Positions 57,757 to 64,000 of a stretch of DNA of 64,000 nt are shown here, piece by piece. Origin of the DNA: Hemibagrus wyckioides (Eukaryota; Chordata; Actinopteri; Siluriformes; Bagridae); assembly GCF_019097595.1 (NCBI RefSeq), contig NC_080735.1:17094417-17158416 (forward strand), written 5' to 3'. A program made the translations under genes and the position numbers. Position 1 is the stretch's first letter, and each line of letters opens with the position of its first letter. A model generated the notes under the pieces. The model worked only from the letters and a program-made list of their open reading frames with translations, searched no databases and was not told the DNA's origin.

Positions 57757-58790
57757 CTCTTCTCTTCTCTTCTCTTCTCTTCTCTTCTCTTCTCTTCTCT
57801 TCTCTTCTCTGCTCTTCTTTTTTCTCTTCTCTTCTCTTCTCTTCTCTTCTCTTCTCTTCTCTTCTCTTCTCCACTCTTCTTTTTCTCTCTTCTCTTCTCT
57901 TCTCTTCTCTTCTCTTCTCTTCTTTTTTCTCTTCTCTTCTCTTCTCTTCTCTTCTCTTCTCTTCTCTTCTCTTCTCTTCTCCCCTCTTCTCTTCTCCGCT
58001 TTTCTTTTTTCTCTTCTCCTCTCTTCACTTTCTTTTCCTTTTTTCTCTTCTCCTCTCTTCACTTTCTTTTCCCTTTTTCTCTTCTCTTCTCTTCTCTTCT
58101 CTTCTCTTCTCTTCTCTTCTCTTCTCTTCTCTTCTCTTCTCATTTAGTCTGGTCTGGTCTCTTCCCTCCTCTTCTCTTCTCTTTTAGTCTTGTCTCTTAT
58201 CTTCTTTTTTCCTCTCTTCTCTTCTTTTTCTTCTCTTCTCTTCTCTTCTCTTCTCTTCTCGTCTCGTCTCGTCTCGTCTCTTCTCTTCTCTTCTCTTCTC
58301 CACTCTTCTTTTTCTCTCTTCTCTTCTCTTCTCTTCTCTTCTCTTCTCTTCTCTTCTTTTTTCTCTTCTCTTCTCTTCTCCACTCTTCTTCTCTTCTCTT
58401 CTCTTCTCTTCTCTTCTCTTCTCTTCTCTTCTCTTCTCTTCTCTTCTCTTCTCTTCTCTTCTCCGCTCTTCTCTTCTCCGCTTTTCTTTTTTCTCTTCTC
58501 CTCTCTTCACTTTCTTTTCCTTTTTTCTCTTCTCCTCTCTTCACTTTCTTTTCCCTTTTTCTCTTCTCTTCTCTTCTCTTCTCTTCTCTTCTCATTTAGT
58601 CTGGTCTGGTCTCTTCCCTCCTCTTCTCTTCTCTTTTAGTCTTGTCTCTTATCTTCTTTTTTCCTCTCTTCTCTTCTTTTTCTTCTCTTCTCTTCTCTTC
58701 TCTTCTCTTCTCTTCTCGTCTCGTCTCTTCTCTTCTCTTCTCTTCTCTTCTCTTCTCTTCTCTTCTCTTCTCTTCTCTTCTCTTCTCTTT
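57757..58790. repeat. 1-kb homopyrimidine TTCTC array with tandem higher-order unit of about 450-480 bp
   Basis: The plus strand is almost entirely C and T. The marker CATTTAGTCTGGTCTGGTCT at 58141 recurs at 58593 (offset 452). The marker CTCCGCTTTTCTTTTTTCTC near 57994 recurs near 58476 (offset 482). Most of the array thus duplicated as a block, with pentamer-size differences. TCTCG variants occur at 58256-58275 and 58713-58726. Lys/Arg/Glu and Phe/Ser/Leu frames are artefacts. Confidence 0.96.
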
Positions 58791-59165
58791 TCTGAAGTCT
58801 TTCCACTAGATGTTGGATCATGGTGTTTATTCAGCTACAAGTGAGATCAGACTCTGATGTTGCTCCAGTTCATCTGAAAGGTGTTCAGTGGGGTTGAGTC
58901 AGTCAGAGTCAGGGCTCTGTGGCAGGACACTCCAGATCTTCCACTTTCTCCAACCTTCACCTCCACACCATGTCTTCATGGAGCTCGGGAGCTTTGTGTT
59001 ATTCACAGGAGCATTGTCCATGCTAGAACTTAAACTGCGTTTGAGCCTCTCAGTTCCAGTGAAGAGAAATTATAAAGCTTACAAAGAATAGAATTCTATT
59101 CTATTCGTAATTCTATAGAATTACGTTCTTGGTGAAGAACCAACACATGGATGCATCCATCTTAC
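58791..59165 (+). mobile_element. Right part of the same dispersed element
   Basis: CTTTCCACTAGATGTTGGAT, GAGTCAGTCAGAGTCAGGGC, GACACTCCAGATCTTCCACT, CCATGTCTTCATGGAGCTCG and CTCAGTTCCAGTGAAGAGAA follow the internal order of the element whose left end lies at 57662. The far terminus is degraded. The CTTTCCACTAGATG motif normally follows a CACTCTTCTGGGAAGG segment, just where the TTCTC array now sits. Confidence 0.7.
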
Positions 59166-59699
59166 TTTCGTCCATATAGTGTGAGCTATATTTTGCTCAG
59201 AATAGAATTTACTTCCTGTAAAATCAGAGAGATTTGATTTAATCTTCTGTTGAGTGTCTGACCACTATCACTGGCCACCTCACGCTATCTTCATGCTCCA
59301 CTCCAGTAAAAGTCGCCGCTTTCCGAAAAACCTAAAGACTCAACTCGTAATTCCTACTGGGAAACGCGAGGATACAAGTCTTTACTTCAGTTTTTTTTAC
59401 CATCACAGTTGGCTCATTGTTGCTAACAGAAAATGAACATGGAGGCATCCATATTGTTTACTAATGTTTGTTGTTAGGTCAAATCCTAATATAGATCGAA
59501 ACTGTGGCCCATAAAGACATTAGATATGGTTGGTTATATTCGAGACATTTTTTTGGCTCACATTTTAAAGCAAGATTAAAAGAAATTAAAAGGAAAATGT
59601 GGTTTCTAAAAGCCACTACGGTGGGATTGGTTTTGTCGGGAATCTGAACAGAAGTGTCATATCACGTGCTGTAGATACCTCCAGTGCTTGATGTTCTTA
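59166..59699. other. Unique sequence, nothing recognised
   Basis: Mixed AT-rich DNA; the 60-codon plus frame has no recognisable domain. Confidence 0.5.
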
Positions 59700-59763
59700 T
59701 ATATAAATAAATAAATAAATGGATGGATGGATGGATGGATGGATAGATAGATAGATAAATGAA

Positions 59764-59814
<51 letters not shown>

Positions 59815-59826
59815 GTGAATCAAGCA

Positions 59827-59880
<54 letters not shown>

Positions 59881-59926
59881 AACAAATGAATAAATAGATA
59901 AATAAATAGATAAATAAATAAATGAA

Positions 59927-59981
<55 letters not shown>

Positions 59982-60032
59982 ATGGACGGATGCATGGATG
60001 GATGGATGGATGGATGGATGGATGGATGGATG

Positions 60033-60063
<31 letters not shown>

Positions 60064-60081
60064 AACAAATGAATAAATAGA

Positions 60082-60132
<51 letters not shown>

Positions 60133-60167
60133 ATGGATGGATGGATGCATGGATGGATGCATGGATG

Positions 60168-60240
<73 letters not shown>

Positions 60241-60288
60241 ATGAATAAATAAATAAATGAATAAATGAATGAATAAGTGAATCAAGCA

Positions 60289-60352
<64 letters not shown>

Positions 60353-60418
60353 ACAAATGAATAAATAGATAAATAAATGAATAAATAAATGAATAAATAA
60401 ATAAATAAATAAATAAAC
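59700..60418. repeat. Composite tetranucleotide array: AAAT, GATG, GATA
   Basis: Blocks of AAAT/AATG, GGAT and GATA alternate through 720 bp. The module GTGAATCAAGCAATAGATAG occurs at about 59815 and 60277, and AAACAAATGAATAAATAGAT occurs at about 59881, 60063 and 60353. This indicates block duplication of whole multi-tetramer modules. Ile/Tyr/Leu/Ser frames up to 291 codons are artefacts. Confidence 0.96.
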
Positions 60419-60810
60419 TTTTGCTTTACCTCTGAACGATGTCTCATTTTTCAAATCCTCTTTCTTTTTAATTTTTTTCTTACTATTTTCCCTACTTTTT
60501 AAAAGCTCTGATCCTTCATCGTGACCAAACATATTAAATATATCTTTTTTTGTTATTGACAGAAATGTCCAGTAAATATTCTATTACTTCAGTTGGTTAT
60601 ATGGGAGCGGAACGATTAAATAAAATAATAATAATAATAACAGTAATAATGGAGCGTGTGTGGGTCTAGAGTTCAGGGAGATGAAAGGTCAAGCTGAGGT
60701 CAGCATCAGGCTCCAGTCCATGGGTTCAGGGTTTACGCGACACAGATGGAGGACAGTGCTGAACAGATTTCATATCATGGCACAACAGGACTGTGATACC
60801 ATCTGCTTTA
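60419..60810. other. Unique sequence, nothing recognised
   Basis: It contains a short (AAT)n at 60625-60640. No gene is recognised. Confidence 0.5.
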
Positions 60811-60839
60811 CACACACACACACACACACACAGACAGAG

Positions 60840-60873
<34 letters not shown>

Positions 60874-61212
60874 GTTACACGGGGAATACAGCAACACATG
60901 ACTCCAATAACTTACAGAGTAGCGTTAAAACGACCAATATAACACTTTAGGAAAAATAGGAGGCGTCTCACAGCGTCTGGCGCCTGCCTCTGCCTCTGCC
61001 TCGGTGGTGCTGGGTTTTTTTTTGTTTTTTCAGTCATTGTTGTGGGAGTGTGTGAATCAGCACCAGCTTTACTCCGTGTTTTAATAAGGGAAAGACAAAG
61101 AAAGTCTTCTGTCTTGCAGGTGCTACATTTTGAAGCTGCCAGAGGCCGTTTGGCGCAACCTGAATGCCACCGAGCCTCCCCGGGGCAGACGAGGCGAGAC
61201 GCTGCACTGATT

Positions 61213-61248
<36 letters not shown>

Positions 61249-61378
61249 ATATCTTACACCCTCTACAGCCTCAGAACCACTTTGATGAAGAACTTTTGGA
61301 AACTTAGTGCTATGGTAAATAATTCTAACGACATCCACGCTGCACTTACTTCCTGGATATTGTTTCAGAATCATAAAG

Positions 61379-61409
<31 letters not shown>

Positions 61410-61612
61410 CAAGTTATACGAGGACTTGAGTCCTGATTTTAAAGACAAGCCTTCCTGCGTATGCACAGTGGACATGTTACACTTTCTCCAGTGACTTTGG
61501 GAAATGAATCACTTGAGGATGTTCTCTCTTCCAGAATCTGTTAATAAACTTCTGACTTTTAATGTTAAAACACTTTCACTCTGTCACTGTGTGTGTGTGT
61601 GTGTGTGTGTCA
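60811..61612. repeat. Four CA/GT tracts in unique DNA
   Basis: CA lies at 60811-60872 (interrupted), GT at 61217-61246, CA at 61379-61406 and GT at 61589-61612. The 150-codon frame at 61042-61494 spans two of them and has no domain I recognise. Confidence 0.92.
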
Positions 61613-61632
61613 TCAGCCATTATCATATATAG

Positions 61633-61820
<188 letters not shown>

Positions 61821-62480
61821 ATACTGAATGTTCTCACATAAATAATTGTACAGTATCAATATATTTGTCACATATTTATATTTTAAATTCCCTTCCATAA
61901 TAAACACACACACACACAGTTGAGTGCAAAAGTTTGCACACCAAACTGATAGAATACAACAATGCACATCAAGTATTAAAATATATCATATATCGTATTC
62001 AGACCTGGCCTCTTCTGTCTCTCTCTCTTTTTTCTCTTCTTCTCTTTGGTCTTGTTTTTTGTGTGTGTTCTTTTTCACTGTGATGAACCGTGTCTCTGTA
62101 AACTCTGTGCAGATTTTTATCTGCTTGCTCCATCCCTGTGGAAGGTAAATGTTTCTCTGGTTTTGATTTAAGCGCTCAGTGTAGACTGCTTGAGAGTCAT
62201 ATAGGAAAAATCAATATATATATAAATATTCATCTCCACCTCTTTAACCGACTTGTTACTTTAACCGTGGGTGACAAGGGCACCTTGGGCTGCAGATGTT
62301 CTCAGTAATGACAGATGGTATTGGCATCATGTGTGTGTTCGCATATGTGTGTGTGTGTGTGTAAGAGTGTGTGTATGTCTGCATGCTGGCATCATGTGGG
62401 GAGAGTGGGCAAAGCCCATGCCAGCTTACTACCACCACCTGCACTCCCTAAACCTCAGCCTCACCTCGCCTTCCATGACT

Positions 62481-62513
<33 letters not shown>

Positions 62514-62559
62514 TGGATAGTGCTTAGTGTATACAGCCATCAGGAGCACATTCACTGCC
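61821..62559. other. Unique sequence with CA/GT tracts near 61902, 62330-62364 and 62483-62511
   Basis: GAGTGCAAAAGTTTGCACAC at 61923-61942 is nearly palindromic and resembles ends of dispersed fish elements. No matching far end is seen. No gene is recognised. Confidence 0.45.
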
Positions 62560-62830
62560 CTGTCGCAACCTCTAATCAGAAAATGGAGGACTAAAGAAAG
62601 TCCAAGCGCACTGGCATTTCAGATGCCCCATTCGCTGCCAGTTGTAGTGGACGGGCCAATCTGGATTCGGCGTGAATTGTGACTGTGCTGTTGCCTGCCT
62701 CTTCATCAAACACTCGTACACAACACAAGTCCAGCAAGTTTAATTGATGACAGAGGAGCTCTAATTATGTCATTTATCTTCATGTAGGCAGTGACGAGCT
62801 GGCAGGCTGAGGAGTTTGGTCTGGCTAAGA
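62560..62830. promoter_or_regulatory. Candidate conserved non-coding block
   Basis: Repeat-free DNA with CTAATCAGAAAATGG, GGGCCAATCTGGATTC, AGTTTAATTGATGACAG and GCTCTAATTATGTCATTTATC (homeodomain and CCAAT-like). No coding content is recognised. Confidence 0.3.
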
Positions 62831-64000
62831 GAACCAGCGACACGAAGAGAACCCGGCCAGAATCCTCCCTTTTCCCTCAGTTTAATTAAAATTCTTTCTG
62901 TTTTTTTTTATTTTTTATTCCACTCCTCCCGATTTTCTGTTTTTCGAAATTCCTACCAACATCTCCAGTTCCAACTCGCAAACGCAAAACTCCCACTTCC
63001 TCTAGACTTAAAGTTATTTGTTCAACAGATTTGGCTGTAACACCGTGTGGGCCGTCATATAAAGCTCCGACTCTCCACTCCAGGGTCTACTATCGAGCTT
63101 CGGTCACCCACATTAGGTGCATTAAAAATCCCAGCTCGGAGTGGGAGTGATATCTGGTGGTGGGCGCTCGTGTGTGCACGGCGTCTCAGAAATAACGCAG
63201 ACCCCGTCGGCACTTCCTGTGCAGATTCGTAGAGATGTTACGGAAACTGTGTCATGGTTTTCATTTTTTATTCACAACGCCAAATGGGCAAATCATTAGA
63301 AATGTAAATAAAAAAGAAAATAGTCCTGAAACTTTTTATTTTTCGATCTCTTCTTCTCGGTTTCTGTAGGTACAAGCAATAAGCACCGTTTGCCTCTCTT
63401 TCCTCGTTCTTTCTCCGCGCCTCATCACAAACCATCCTGCATTTCACAAGGTTTTGGATGCACACTGTTAGCAAAGAAAATAGACTTATGCTAAAAAGCA
63501 ACGGTAAATAAGTTGTCTGTACATTGGGAACATAACACGTCTGTATCTCTATCTGATTGTCGCTTCAAATATTCTTATATACCTTATACTCCACATAAAT
63601 CTGATGGGGGTGTGGCCAAAACTGATTTTTTTTTTTTAAATTAAATAACGAACTGAGGAAAAACTCAACACTGTCAATACAGATCCCTAACCTCTCATCA
63701 CTCCATCACTCCACCTGGCTCTACTTCTGGAAGCATAAACAAACCAGTACACCATCACCACTAGGACCCTGACCGGGGCAGGTAATAAGGACTGTCACAC
63801 ATTCATGTTTGTCCTTCACTGAAATCTGCAAATATATCACACAAGTGTTCTGTTCGACTCTGAAGTCTGCTCCTGATGTCTCTCCATCTCTCTATCCTTC
63901 TCCTTTGTCCCTCCATTTCTCACGTGTGTAACGTTTCCCCCATTCCGATCTCCTCAACCGGTCACGTCACCTTTCCTCTGTAAGCCCCGCCGCGATCCGA
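62831..64000. other. Unique sequence to the window end, nothing recognised
   Basis: Short T-runs lie at 62901-62920 and 63628-63637. Frames of 60-77 codons on both strands match no family I know. Confidence 0.5.

Noticed and set aside
59657..60532. 291-codon minus frame of Ile/Tyr/Leu/Ser
   Set aside because: It is a translation of AAAT/GATA/GATG tetranucleotides; three overlapping frames are open together.

Overview
The window looks like teleost fish nuclear DNA. It has no bacterial-style gene packing, dense di-, tri-, tetra- and pentanucleotide repeats, tRNA-derived SINE copies with fish-type tails, internally deleted Tc1-like elements and CpG-rich islands. I cannot fix the species; an otophysan such as a catfish is only a guess.

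The one protein-coding element I can name is on the minus strand: a nine-codon first coding exon, MYSPYCLTQ, at 26424-26450, followed directly by a GTAATG splice donor. This is the start of nuclear factor I X (nfix), a CTF/NF-I transcription factor. It sits in a CpG island (about 25745-26740) that is the likely promoter and 5' UTR. The next exon, which in NFI genes encodes the DNA-binding domain beginning DEFHPF, is not in the window. Everything left of 26424 is therefore intron 1 (more than 26.4 kb), and everything right of it is upstream or alternative-promoter territory. A second minus-strand candidate, an 84-nt symmetric exon at 33924-34007 with good acceptor and donor signals, is unidentified. 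It might be an upstream alternative exon.

Layout. 1-10700: large arrays (12-bp AT-rich array, AGGAG array, tetramer-quantised GTGT array, GAAA array). 10700-14100: unique DNA with a roughly 330-bp local triplication and a conserved-looking block. 14300-15524: TTCTA array. 18951-19836: AT-rich tandem duplication. 21484-22330: 30-bp minisatellite. 22330-23250: octamer, CRE and a CpG-rich stretch. 25745-26740: nfix island. 26885-35065: several transposable-element copies and a candidate exon. 35683-36147, with two other copies, is an unclassified dispersed repeat. 37000-46500: alternating microsatellites, enhancer-like unique blocks and a second CpG cluster at 41390-41725. 47265-54137: two Tc1-like deletion derivatives, a promoter-like CCAAT/heat-shock cluster at 51066-51206 and the third dispersed-repeat copy. 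55000-61820: CT, TTCTC, GATA and GACA arrays. 62560-64000: unique DNA.

All long open frames in the window (up to 978 codons) are artefacts of simple repeats whose sequence cannot form stop codons. The most informative pattern is that at least three arrays sit inside, or directly against, recognisable transposable-element bodies, as if seeded by short repeats in those elements. I see no new gene system; the interest is nfix regulation and repeat biology.
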